A DNA stretch of 64,000 nt from Rhizobiaceae bacterium (lineage in GTDB: Bacteria; Pseudomonadota; Alphaproteobacteria; Rhizobiales; Rhizobiaceae), in NCBI GenBank assembly GCA_029212415.1, contig JARGOF010000014.1, forward strand, positions 1 to 64,000, given 5' to 3'. The translations under genes were made by a program, and so were the position numbers. The notes under the pieces are model-generated. The model did no database searches, was not told the DNA's origin, and saw nothing but the letters and a program-made list of their open reading frames with translations. The stretch's first letter is position 1; every line of letters starts with the position of its first letter. Below are positions 45,602 to 54,106 of the stretch, piece after piece.

Positions 45602-47353
45602 ATGGTCAGTGGTGCATCCATACGCAGAAATTTCCTCCGGACACGTCTCATTGTTGCGTGTCTGGTTTGCGTCGTCAGTGTGGCTGCAATTCTTGCCAGT
45701 GCACAATGGTGGCGTCAACGCGCTGAAGATCAATTACAAAACAAGGCCGCCGAGACGCTGGCCGTTCAGGCGGAGGCGCTGTCCGGCATTCTTGACAAAT
45801 ACCGGCTGCTTCCACCGCTTCTGTCACGCGAGGCATCGGTCATAGCGCTTTTTCAACCGGGCGCTGGGGATCAAAAGGATGCGGCGCGCAGAAAAGCCAT
45901 TGAAATCGGCGGCATGTCAGGCGCCAAGGACGTTGCCTTTCTTTACCCCGACGGGCGCCTGCTTGCCACGGCCGGGGAATTGTTTTCCGGTCAGGGCGAA
46001 GAACACAAGAGACTGTTGGAAGCTGTTCGGCAGGGTCGGCTCGGCCGGCAGGCGATCTCTCTGGAGTCCGAGCAAAGGGCCTATGCATTTGCTTTTGGCA
46101 TTCGGAGCGACAATCAGCTGATCGGCGTGATCGCCGTCTATGTTGATTTCGATACGGTTGAGGCTGCCTGGTCACTCTCGACCAATCCGATATTTGTCAC
46201 AGACAACGCCGGCACGGTATTCCTGACCAATCAGCCGCAATGGCGGTTGAAGCCACTGGATGAGCTGATGTCAAAAGCCGGTTCGTCGGCGCAGGTGCTG
46301 GTGGACGGCAAATTCCTGCACGCCGACCTGACGCGCGATTTGCCGTTGCTTGACTGGAAGCTGCATGTCCTGTCCAGCGAAAGATCATTGGTCGTGGCCT
46401 GGTGGACCGGCGCAGCCATTGCGGGGCTTGTTGGCCTGCTGTTCGCCCTGATCGTTTTCATTTTTGTTCAACAGCGTGAAACGCAGCACTTGCGCATGCG
46501 CCAGGATCGGGCAGCAGCATTGCGTCTGGAGCGACTGGTTCGCGAACGCACCAAGGCTCTGAGTGAATCGAACGTCTCGCTTTCAAGGGAAATCGACGAA
46601 AGATGGCAGGCCGAAGAACAATTGCGATTAACCCAGGCCGAATTGGTTCAAGCGACCAAACTGGCAACCCTGGGGCAGATGTCCGCTGCCCTCAGCCACG
46701 AATTCAACCAGCCTCTGGCAGCCATCCGTACCTATTCCGAAAATGCCGTCCGCTTTCTGGACAGTGGCCGGACGAGGCATGTTTCGGACAATCTGACCCG
46801 TATCAACCGGCTTGTCGATCGCATGGCGAGCCTTTCGCGCAGCCTGTTGTCCTTCTCACGGAAACCCGGCACCGAAGTCAAAGCGGTGGCACTCGCACCG
46901 ATTATCGACGAGGCCCTGATGCTGGTCAGGCCGCAGGCGCGCAAGGCGGGTGTCAGCCTTGTCGTGAACATGAAAGAAGAGCCGCTTCTGGTCTTCGGCG
47001 GGCAGATCCGTCTTTCGCAGGTCTTTGTCAATCTGATCAACAATGCGGTTGATGCACTTGCAGGACAGACCGATGGCCGGGTGGTGATTTCGGCGCGCCA
47101 AGAGGCCGCGGGCGTGATTGTCCGCATCGAGGACAATGGGCCGGGCATACCGCCGGACCAGCGCGAATCCATTTTTGAACCGTTTTTCACCACCAAGGAT
47201 GTTGGCGCGGGTATCGGGATAGGTCTGTCCATTGCCAGCAGTATTATGGGTGATTTCGGAGGTCACCTTGAGCTGGAGGAGAGCTCCAGCGGCGGTGCCT
47301 GTTTCATTGTGAGGCTGCGCCCGGCCGCAGTGACGGAAATTGCAGCGGAGTAA
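45602..47353 (+). CDS. dctB: C4-dicarboxylate sensor histidine kinase DctB
   Basis: 583 residues: N-terminal membrane helix (residues about 12-32), periplasmic double-PAS/Cache domain (about 40-275), second membrane helix (about 278-300), coiled coil, then HisKA with phospho-acceptor His366 (ALSHEFNQPLAAIRTYSENA) and HATPase (NAVDALAG, DNGPGIPP, GAGIGIGLSIASSIM). It senses external C4-dicarboxylates and phosphorylates DctD, encoded six bases downstream. Confidence 0.95.
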   Translation: MVSGASIRRNFLRTRLIVACLVCVVSVAAILASAQWWRQRAEDQLQNKAAETLAVQAEALSGILDKYRLLPPLLSREASVIALFQPGAGDQKDAARRKAIEIGGMSGAKDVAFLYPDGRLLATAGELFSGQGEEHKRLLEAVRQGRLGRQAISLESEQRAYAFAFGIRSDNQLIGVIAVYVDFDTVEAAWSLSTNPIFVTDNAGTVFLTNQPQWRLKPLDELMSKAGSSAQVLVDGKFLHADLTRDLPLLDWKLHVLSSERSLVVAWWTGAAIAGLVGLLFALIVFIFVQQRETQHLRMRQDRAAALRLERLVRERTKALSESNVSLSREIDERWQAEEQLRLTQAELVQATKLATLGQMSAALSHEFNQPLAAIRTYSENAVRFLDSGRTRHVSDNLTRINRLVDRMASLSRSLLSFSRKPGTEVKAVALAPIIDEALMLVRPQARKAGVSLVVNMKEEPLLVFGGQIRLSQVFVNLINNAVDALAGQTDGRVVISARQEAAGVIVRIEDNGPGIPPDQRESIFEPFFTTKDVGAGIGIGLSIASSIMGDFGGHLELEESSSGGACFIVRLRPAAVTEIAAE

Positions 47354-47359
47354 ACAGCC

Positions 47360-48700
47360 TTGATCAGTGGAACCATTCATCTTGTTGATGACGATGACGA
47401 CTTGCGGCATGCCCTGGCGCAGGCTCTGGAACTGGAAGGGCTGGACGTGATTGCCCATAGCCGTGCCGACAGCGTGCTGGAAGCTCTGGGGCGCGACGAT
47501 TACGGCGTTGTGGTGACGGATATCCGGATGCCGGGCGATGATGGCATGGTGTTGCTCAAAAAGGCGCTGGCCATTGATCCGACCTATCCCGTTATCCTGA
47601 TCACCGGGCACGGGGATGTGCAAATTGCCGTGGAGGCGATGCGCGGCGGTGCCTATGATTTCATCGAAAAGCCGTTTCCCGTGTCCAGATTGTCGACAGT
47701 GATCGAGCGGGCACTGGAAAAGCGGCGGCTGGTGCTGGAAAACCGGACGTTGCGCAATGAGCTGGACCAGCGTCATGATCTGATCCAGCGGCTCGTCGGC
47801 CGGTCTGCCGGGATCATCAAATTGCGCGGGCAGATCAAGGCTGTTGCCGAAACGGATGCCGATGTTCTCATCGTTGGAGAAACCGGTTCGGGCAAGGAGG
47901 TCGTGGCCCGTGCGCTGCATGATTATGGTCCACGGGCAAAGGGCAATTTTGTTGCGATCAATTGCGCTGCCCTGCCTGCCGAGATATTCGAATCCGAATT
48001 GTTCGGCCATGAATCGGGCGCCTTTACCGGCGCCCAGAAATTGCGCATCGGCAAGCTGGAACATGCGCATGGCGGCACCGTATTTCTGGATGAAATCGAG
48101 TCCATGCCGCTTGATCTTCAGGCAAAATTGCTGCGCGCCATTGAAGAGCGAACCGTTGAACGGCTGGGTTCGAACAAGGTCATACCGCTTGATGTGCGTT
48201 TCGTTGCGGCAACAAAATACGATCTGGAAAAGGAAAGCGCCAAGGGCGCTTTCCGATCTGATCTTTACTATCGGCTCAACGTCATCACCCTCGCCATCCC
48301 GCCGCTGCGCGACCGCAAGGATGATATTCCGTTGCTGTTTTTCCATCTGGCGCGCGATGCACGGGCCCGCTACCGCCGTGAAATACCCGATATCGACCAT
48401 GATCTGGAAACGCAGCTGCTTGACCATGACTGGCCGGGCAATGTGCGGGAATTGCGCAATTATGCCGAACGCTTTGTGCTTGGCATGTGGAACGGTTTCG
48501 ATACAGCCTCCGAGGGCACGCGCGATCAGGCGCCAACGTTGGCCAGCCGGGTTGCGGCTTTTGAAAAGGCAGCGATTGAAACGGAACTTTCACGCCATGA
48601 GGGTGGGCTCAAACCTGTTTATGAAGCGCTGGGTATTTCCCGCAAAGGCCTCTACGACAAGATCAAGCGGTTGGGTATTTCTTTCGAGGGCACTGAATAG
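47360..48700 (+). CDS. dctD: Sigma-54-dependent response regulator DctD
   Basis: 446 residues. Receiver domain with phospho-acceptor Asp54 (VVTDIRMPGDDG), AAA+ domain with Walker A VGETGSGKE and the sigma-54 contact loop ESGAFTGAQ, and a Fis-type HTH (YEALGISRKGLYDKIKRLGI). It activates sigma-54 promoters on dicarboxylate signals. The start appears to be TTG 47360, with GGAG about nine bases upstream; no ATG gives an intact receiver domain. Its targets are almost surely the dctPQM genes downstream. Confidence 0.95.
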   Translation: MISGTIHLVDDDDDLRHALAQALELEGLDVIAHSRADSVLEALGRDDYGVVVTDIRMPGDDGMVLLKKALAIDPTYPVILITGHGDVQIAVEAMRGGAYDFIEKPFPVSRLSTVIERALEKRRLVLENRTLRNELDQRHDLIQRLVGRSAGIIKLRGQIKAVAETDADVLIVGETGSGKEVVARALHDYGPRAKGNFVAINCAALPAEIFESELFGHESGAFTGAQKLRIGKLEHAHGGTVFLDEIESMPLDLQAKLLRAIEERTVERLGSNKVIPLDVRFVAATKYDLEKESAKGAFRSDLYYRLNVITLAIPPLRDRKDDIPLLFFHLARDARARYRREIPDIDHDLETQLLDHDWPGNVRELRNYAERFVLGMWNGFDTASEGTRDQAPTLASRVAAFEKAAIETELSRHEGGLKPVYEALGISRKGLYDKIKRLGISFEGTE

Positions 48701-48726
48701 GGTCAATGAAACGCTCTAACGTTTTC

Positions 48727-48742
48727 GGGTAGCTGGCTACCC
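48727..48742. promoter_or_regulatory. DctD-type operator 1
   Basis: GGGTAGCTGGCTACCC, a dyad with seven-base arms around two bases, about 140 bases upstream of the sigma-54 element. DctD binds tandem dyads in such enhancer positions. Confidence 0.75.
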
Positions 48743-48758
48743 GCAGACGGCAAATCAT

Positions 48759-48774
48759 GTGTAGCCTGCTACCC
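48759..48774. promoter_or_regulatory. DctD-type operator 2
   Basis: GTGTAGCCTGCTACCC, a near copy of the dyad at 48727-48742, centred 32 bases further on, about three helical turns, so the two would face the same side of the DNA. Confidence 0.75.
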
Positions 48775-48872
48775 ATGGTCGGGTCCCAGGTGTGGCGGTT
48801 CAGGGGTGCCGTAATTTTCTATCTTGCTGTAATCGTTTGTTTGTTTCGTAATCAGGCCCTTGATCGGCTGTA

Positions 48873-48888
48873 TGGCATGCATATTGCT
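48873..48888 (+). promoter_or_regulatory. Sigma-54 promoter of dctPQM
   Basis: TGGCATGCATATTGCT matches TGGCACG-N4-TTGCW with one change (C to T) and correct GG-GC spacing. Transcription should begin near 48900, leaving a 190-base leader before dctP. Confidence 0.85.
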
Positions 48889-48925
48889 AAGTTATAGACG
48901 TCGGGACATCGTTACTCGGGGGAGT

Positions 48926-48941
48926 GGCTACGATCGTAGCC
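48926..48941. promoter_or_regulatory. Perfect 16-base palindrome in the dctP leader
   Basis: GGCTACGATCGTAGCC is fully self-complementary and lies downstream of the predicted start of transcription. It uses the same GTAGC/GCTAC half-sites as the DctD operators, but with reversed arm order and different spacing. Confidence 0.6.
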
Positions 48942-49088
48942 AAAGCTTGACATTCACCCCGGACGACTGCCGTCATACCGGGTCACCGCCGCAATTTTGC
49001 TGGTTTGGTGGCCATCGTCATCTGATTGGATGCAAGTATCCGATCCGGGAGAATCAGGCGATGCGCAAGCACGCCTCAGGAGGATAAT

Positions 49089-50087
49089 ATGAAGAAATTA
49101 TTGGGTGCCGTTTCGGCTATTGCCATCATGTTGAGTGCCGGTCATGCCATGGCGGACGACTGTGATGATGGCGAGATTGTTATCAAGTTCAGCCATGTGA
49201 CTGCAAATTCCGGTCATCCAAAGGGTGACGCGGCCACGGCCATTGCTGCGCGCATCAATGACGAAATGAATGGCAAGGCCTGTATGGAGGTTTATCCGAA
49301 CTCGACCTTGTTCGATGACGACAAGGTGATGGAAGCCTTGCTGCTGGGTGATGTTCAGGTGGCGGCACCGTCGTTGTCGAAATTCGAAGCCTATACAAAG
49401 GCCTATCGGCTTTTCGATCTGCCATTCCTGTTTTCGTCCATGGCTGCGGTGAATAATTTCACCCAGGGACCTGTCGGTCAGGGAATGCTGAAAGCCATAG
49501 AGGACAAGGGTTATACCGGCCTTGGCTATGTCTATAATGGTCTGAAGCATTTTTCCGCCAACAAGCCGCTTCTGGTGCCTGAGGATGCTGATGGTCTGAA
49601 GTTCCGCGTGCAGACCTCTGACGTTGCTGTTGCTATGATCGAAGCGATGGGCGCATCAGCTCAGAAGCTGGCCTTCAAGGAAGTTTACGGCGCGCTTCAG
49701 ACCGGCGTGGTGGACGGACAGGAAAACACCTGGTCGAACATCTACAAACAGAAATTCTTTGAGGTTCAAGATGGCGTCACTGAAACAAACCATCAGTTGC
49801 TGACCTATCTGGCGATCACCTCCACGGATTGGCTCAACAGCCTGCCTGAGGATGTGCGCGAGCAGTTTGTCACCATCTTTTCCGAGGAGGTCAACAAGGC
49901 CAATGCCAATGCCGAGGCCATCAATGAAGAGGCCAAACAGGGCATCATTGCCGCCGGCGGCGCGATCCGCCAGTTGACACCGGAGCAGCGCAAAGTCTGG
50001 GTTGAGACCATGAAACCCGTCTGGGCGAAGTTCGAAGCCGACATCGGCAAGGAAAATATCGACGCTGCCGTTGCTGCCAATCAGTAA
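49089..50087 (+). CDS. dctP: TRAP C4-dicarboxylate transporter substrate-binding protein DctP
   Basis: 332 residues: signal peptide (residues 1-22, ending AMAD), then IVIKFSHVTANSGHPKGDAA, and the central FRVQTSDVAVAMIEAMGASAQKLAFKEVYGALQTGVVDGQENTWSNI, whose arginine is the carboxylate ligand in DctP proteins. It binds succinate, fumarate or malate in the periplasm. ATG 49089 follows an excellent AGGAGG site; upstream in-frame codons are leader. Confidence 0.96.
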   Translation: MKKLLGAVSAIAIMLSAGHAMADDCDDGEIVIKFSHVTANSGHPKGDAATAIAARINDEMNGKACMEVYPNSTLFDDDKVMEALLLGDVQVAAPSLSKFEAYTKAYRLFDLPFLFSSMAAVNNFTQGPVGQGMLKAIEDKGYTGLGYVYNGLKHFSANKPLLVPEDADGLKFRVQTSDVAVAMIEAMGASAQKLAFKEVYGALQTGVVDGQENTWSNIYKQKFFEVQDGVTETNHQLLTYLAITSTDWLNSLPEDVREQFVTIFSEEVNKANANAEAINEEAKQGIIAAGGAIRQLTPEQRKVWVETMKPVWAKFEADIGKENIDAAVAANQ

Positions 50088-50105
50088 TTGAAGTGAACCA
50101 AAACC

Positions 50106-50130
50106 GGGATGCCTGCTTTGTGGGCATTCC
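50106..50130 (+). terminator. Hairpin after dctP
   Basis: GGGATGCC at 50106-50113 pairs with GGCATTCC at 50123-50130 (eight pairs, one G-U), loop of nine. No U-tract. It likely stabilises the dctP message or lowers dctQM expression. Confidence 0.5.
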
Positions 50131-50135
50131 GGACA

Positions 50136-50171
50136 GACACAGGCACAGACACATGCACAGACACAGGCACT
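50136..50171. repeat. Three 12-base tandem repeats between dctP and dctQ
   Basis: Three adjacent units GACACAGGCACA, GACACATGCACA and GACACAGGCACT. The unit is a multiple of three, but there is no ORF here. It looks like replication slippage in an untranslated spacer. Confidence 0.75.
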
Positions 50172-50226
50172 GGCGCATCGGTATGGATCTTAGCGTACGG
50201 ACCTGAAATCTGAAGGGGAGGATGAA

Positions 50227-50907
50227 ATGGCAGCCTATTGGCCCTATCTGGGCATGGTGCTGATCGTCGTGGCGCTGTTTTTCATCGAGCGGGCCCGGCC
50301 GGAGGCCGTCACCCGGTTTGAAGAGAATGTTCTGGCGTCGATATTGGCGCTGATTACCATTGTTTCCTTCCTGCAGGTCATCGCGCGCTACGGCTTCAAC
50401 ACCGGTTGGGGCGGCGCGCTGGAGTTTACCCGCATCCTGTTTGCCTGGATGATCCTGTTCGGCATGAGCTATGGCATCAAGATCGGCTGCCATCTGGGCG
50501 TTGATGCCTTCATTCAATTGCTTCCGGCGCGCGCATTCCGCGCTGTTGCCCTGTTTGGCGCTCTCTGCGCTGTCATCTATGCAATCACGCTTCTGTCGGC
50601 CGGCTGGCTGGCCTATTTCGGCGCTGATACCAAGGGCGGCGCGGTATTCTATTGGCGCAAGATGTTCCAGATCGGCATCGGGCTTGATGATCTGCGCTAC
50701 CCGGTCTGGGTTCAGGAAAGTCTGGGTGTGCAGGAACGGGTGCAGCGCTGGATCGCCTATCTCATACTTCCGGTGGGCCTTGCCCTGTTTGCCTTCCGCA
50801 GTCTGCAGGCGATGGTGCAAATCTGGAACGGTGATCGAAAGCTGATCATTGCCAGCCACGAAGCCGAAGACCTGGTCGCCGAAAACAAAGACCTATTCAA
50901 GGACTGA
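50227..50907 (+). CDS. dctQ: TRAP transporter small membrane subunit DctQ
   Basis: 226 residues, longer than the common 160-190. Four main hydrophobic segments; motifs FEENVLASILALITIVSFLQVIARYGFNTGW and EFTRILFAWMILFGMSYGIKIGCHLGVDAFIQLLP are DctQ-typical. An insertion around residues 130-175 (FGADTKGGAVFYWRKMFQIGIGLDD) accounts for the extra length. ATG 50227 has GGGGAGG upstream. Confidence 0.93.
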   Translation: MAAYWPYLGMVLIVVALFFIERARPEAVTRFEENVLASILALITIVSFLQVIARYGFNTGWGGALEFTRILFAWMILFGMSYGIKIGCHLGVDAFIQLLPARAFRAVALFGALCAVIYAITLLSAGWLAYFGADTKGGAVFYWRKMFQIGIGLDDLRYPVWVQESLGVQERVQRWIAYLILPVGLALFAFRSLQAMVQIWNGDRKLIIASHEAEDLVAENKDLFKD

Positions 50908-50911
50908 ACTC

Positions 50912-52528
50912 ATGGACGCATTCATCCTCTTTGTCCTGGTTCTGGGGCTGTTGTTCATGGGCGTTCCGGTGGCGGTGTCGCTGGGGCTGTCATCGATCCT
51001 GGTGATTGCCTTCTTCTCGCAGGATTCCATGTCATCGGTTGCCCTGCAGCTGTTCACGGCATCACAGAATTACACCCTGCTGGCGATCCCGTTTTTCATC
51101 CTGGCATCGGCTTTCATGTCCACCGGCGGTGTCGCCAAGCGAATCATCCGCTTCGCCATCGCCACGGTGGGGCACTTTCGCGGCGGGCTGGCGATGGCAA
51201 GTGTTCTGGCCTGCATGTTGTTTGCCGCATTGTCGGGCTCATCGCCGGCGACCGTCGTGGCCATTGGTTCGATCGCCATCGCCGGCATGCGTGAGGTCGG
51301 ATACAGCAAGGAATTTGCCTCCGGTATCATTGCCAATGCGGGTACGCTTGGCATCCTGATTCCGCCATCCATTGTCATGGTTGTCTATTCAGCGGCAACG
51401 GACGTATCGGTCGGGCGCATGTTTCTGGCCGGTGTGATACCGGGACTTGTGGCGGGGCTGATGCTGATGGTTGCCATCTATGTGATGGCGCGGATCAAGG
51501 GTTTGCCAGCCGAACCCTGGAGGGGGGTTCACGAATTGCTTGATGGTGGCAAACAGGCAGGCTGGGGCCTGTTCCTGATCATCATCATTCTCGGCGGTAT
51601 TTATGGCGGCGTCTTCACGCCAACAGAGGCGGCGGCTGTCGCGGCGGTCTATGCGTTTTTCATCGCCCTGTTCATTTATCGCGACATGGGACCGATGAAG
51701 GATGTTCCCTGGGTTCTGGACAGTGACAGCAAGTCCGCGCGGGTCGGATTTTCGGCCTCGGTCTATGCGCTTGCCTTTTTCTTCGTCTGGATGATCCTGT
51801 CGTTTTTTGCAACCGCCGACATGGAAACGGTGAGCGCGGCGGGACGGGCCCAATTGGGGCTGGTTCTGTCTGTGGCGATCATTGTTGCCTATATCGCCTG
51901 GCGGGGTCAGGAAGGGCTTGCCCGTGCCCCCGCGATGCTGGCTGCCGGACTGCCGATCTGGGGCCGCAATCTGTCTTTGATGGGCCGCAATTCCTTTGCC
52001 GTCTTCTTCAATGAAGACACCCGCAAGGTGATGGTTGACGCGTCCAAGACAACCATCATGCTGATGTTCATTATCGTCAATGCATTGCTGTTCGCGCATG
52101 TGCTGACAGCGGAACGGATCCCGCAGGCCATTACCGATATCATGCTGGATGCTGGTTTTACCTGGTTCACGTTTCTGATCGCGGTCAATGTGCTGCTACT
52201 GCTGGGCGGGCAATTCATGGAGCCGTCAGGCCTGCTATTGATCGTTGCACCGGTGGTCTTTCCCATCGCCATGGAACTGGGCATTGATCCGGTGCATCTG
52301 GGCATCATCATGGTGGTCAATATGGAGATCGGCATGGTAACGCCACCCATCGGCCTCAACCTGTTCGTGACGTCGGGCATCACCGGCATGAGTCTCATGC
52401 AAGTGGTGCGCGCGGCGCTGCCCTTTGTCGCCGTGCTCTTTGTCTTTCTTATTCTGGTCACCTATGTGCCGGTCCTGTCGACCTTCCTGCCCTATGCGCT
52501 GATGGGGCCGGAAATCGTCACGCGTTAA
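50912..52528 (+). CDS. dctM: TRAP transporter large permease DctM, extended form
   Basis: A protein of about 538 residues, roughly 100 longer than the usual 430-440. The N- and C-terminal halves match DctM (FMGVPVAVSLGLSSILVIAFF, CMLFAALSGSSPATVVAIGSIAIAGM, EIGMVTPPIGLNLFVTSGI). The extra segment lies near residues 255-375 and contains two additional hydrophobic helices (FSASVYALAFFFVWMILSFF; LGLVLSVAIIVAYIAW) and a polar loop. It is the sodium-coupled transport subunit. Start at ATG 50912. Confidence 0.94.
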   Translation: MDAFILFVLVLGLLFMGVPVAVSLGLSSILVIAFFSQDSMSSVALQLFTASQNYTLLAIPFFILASAFMSTGGVAKRIIRFAIATVGHFRGGLAMASVLACMLFAALSGSSPATVVAIGSIAIAGMREVGYSKEFASGIIANAGTLGILIPPSIVMVVYSAATDVSVGRMFLAGVIPGLVAGLMLMVAIYVMARIKGLPAEPWRGVHELLDGGKQAGWGLFLIIIILGGIYGGVFTPTEAAAVAAVYAFFIALFIYRDMGPMKDVPWVLDSDSKSARVGFSASVYALAFFFVWMILSFFATADMETVSAAGRAQLGLVLSVAIIVAYIAWRGQEGLARAPAMLAAGLPIWGRNLSLMGRNSFAVFFNEDTRKVMVDASKTTIMLMFIIVNALLFAHVLTAERIPQAITDIMLDAGFTWFTFLIAVNVLLLLGGQFMEPSGLLLIVAPVVFPIAMELGIDPVHLGIIMVVNMEIGMVTPPIGLNLFVTSGITGMSLMQVVRAALPFVAVLFVFLILVTYVPVLSTFLPYALMGPEIVTR

Positions 52529-52543
52529 GAGGCGATAGGCGCG

Positions 52544-53737
52544 TCAGCCGTCCTTGTTCTTCTCCAGGAACGCGGCAAAACGTTCGATGGCAGCTTCGAT
52601 CTGTTCTTCGGAGGCAGCGCAGGAAAAGCGGATATAGCCTTCGCCGTATTCGCCGAAATCCGGCCCACCCACCAGGGCGACGCCTGATTCTTCGAGCAGG
52701 CGGGAGGCCAGATCCTTGGATTTGAAGCCGGTGTCCTTGATATTCGGAAAGGCATAGAAGGCGCCCTTGGGTGTCGCGCAGCGGATGTCGTCGATGGCAT
52801 TCAGCCTTTTTGCCACCAGCTTGCGGCGGCTGTCGAAGGCCTTGAGCATGGCATGGACATCGTCCTGCGGGCCATCAATGGCAGCAATACCGGCAAATTG
52901 GCTTGGTGCGTTCACGCAGGACCAGCAATTGACCGCCAGTTTGCGCACATTGTCATAGAGCCTGGCACCGCCGGGTCCCTCCGGCCAGATCGACCATCCC
53001 ATGCGCCAACCGGTCATGGCCCAGGTTTTTGACCAGCCATTGAGGATGATCAGCCTGTCCCTGATCTCGGGGAAGCCCAGCAATGAGGTATGGCTTTCAC
53101 CATCGTAGGTCATGACGTCATAGATCTCGTCAGACATGATGGCGACATGCGGGTGTTGCGCCAGACCGGCAACCAGCTTTTCAATTTCACTGCGCGGTGT
53201 CACGCCGCCGGTCGGATTGGCGGGCGAATTGACGATCAGCAGACGCGTGGCGGGGGTGATTTTCGACAGGGTTTCCTCAGCCGAAAAAGCAAAACCGTTT
53301 TCCTCGCGAATGGGAATGGGAACGGCCTTTGCACCGGTGAAATCGATCATTGATCGATAGATCGGAAAGCCCGGGTCAGGATAGAGGATCTCGGTGCCAG
53401 GCTCGCCAAACATGGTGATGGCGGCATACATGGTCGGTTTGCCACCGGGCATGATCATCACCCGGTCGGGTGAGACCTCCACACCTGTCATGGTCATGGT
53501 GCGGCGAACAACGGCCTCTCTGGTCTGCGGCAGACCACTTGCCGGCGTATAGCCGTGATGGCCGTCTTTCAGCGCCTTGATGGCTGCCTCGACAATATGC
53601 GCCGGTGTTTTGAAATCCGGCTGGCCAATGCCCAGATTGATGATGTCTCGGCCTTCTGCCTGAAGGGCCGCTGCCCGTGCCAGGACTGCAAAGGCGTTTT
53701 CCTCTCCCATGCGATCAAAGGCCGCAATCGTCTGCAT
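52544..53737 (-). CDS. Class I/II pyridoxal phosphate aminotransferase
   Basis: 397 residues: INLGIGQPDFKTPAHIVEAAIKAL, NSPANPTGGV, MSDEIYDVMTYDG and the PLP-lysine motif LNGWSKTWAMTGWRMGW. It belongs to the aspartate aminotransferase Ib-like group (Asp, aromatic or branched amino acids possible). ATG 53737 has GGGAGAGTG upstream. It ends 15 bases from the convergent dctM stop; no functional link is evident. Confidence 0.9.
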   Translation of the reverse strand: MQTIAAFDRMGEENAFAVLARAAALQAEGRDIINLGIGQPDFKTPAHIVEAAIKALKDGHHGYTPASGLPQTREAVVRRTMTMTGVEVSPDRVMIMPGGKPTMYAAITMFGEPGTEILYPDPGFPIYRSMIDFTGAKAVPIPIREENGFAFSAEETLSKITPATRLLIVNSPANPTGGVTPRSEIEKLVAGLAQHPHVAIMSDEIYDVMTYDGESHTSLLGFPEIRDRLIILNGWSKTWAMTGWRMGWSIWPEGPGGARLYDNVRKLAVNCWSCVNAPSQFAGIAAIDGPQDDVHAMLKAFDSRRKLVAKRLNAIDDIRCATPKGAFYAFPNIKDTGFKSKDLASRLLEESGVALVGGPDFGEYGEGYIRFSCAASEEQIEAAIERFAAFLEKNKDG

Positions 53738-53881
53738 GGACACTCTCCCAATTGTTGTTAGTGATGCCCCAATCAGAGCAACCTCATTCATGGCCTATTG
53801 CCGATTTCTTTTCAATTGTATGTCAAAGTCTTTCTAATGAGATATATGACATTCCACCCACGATCAGTCAGGAGCAGGGCC

Positions 53882-54106
53882 ATGTCAGACAGCAGTGCAA
53901 AATCCTCGGCAATCGCTGCCGCCATTATCCTCGCCGTCATAGCGCTGGTGTTTCTGGCCATGCCGACATTGGTTCTTGCGCTGGGCGAGATATCACCCTG
54001 GCTGGGCTATGGGCTGGCGGGTGTCTTCGTGGTCGGCTTTTTTGCAATCTTCTGGTTGCGGGGCCTCTATCAGCGGCGCCACAATGGCCCTTCCGATCAG
54101 GCCTGA
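53882..54106 (+). CDS. Small two-helix membrane protein, unknown function
   Basis: 74 residues with two hydrophobic segments (AIAAAIILAVIALVFLAMPTLVLAL; YGLAGVFVVGFFAIFWL) and a short basic tail. ATG 53882 follows GGAGCAGGGCC. It overlaps the end of the convergent NicO gene by about 10 bases. I do not recognise a family. Ribosome site and clean membrane pattern support it as real. Confidence 0.55.
   Translation: MSDSSAKSSAIAAAIILAVIALVFLAMPTLVLALGEISPWLGYGLAGVFVVGFFAIFWLRGLYQRRHNGPSDQA

Noticed and set aside
46856-48427. 523-codon open frame on the minus strand
   Set aside because: It is the antisense shadow of dctB and dctD, both of which have full domain motifs; the translation is low-complexity and without a recognisable fold.
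50136-50171. Short repeats considered as a CRISPR array
   Set aside because: The units are contiguous 12-mers without spacers and no cas genes are present.
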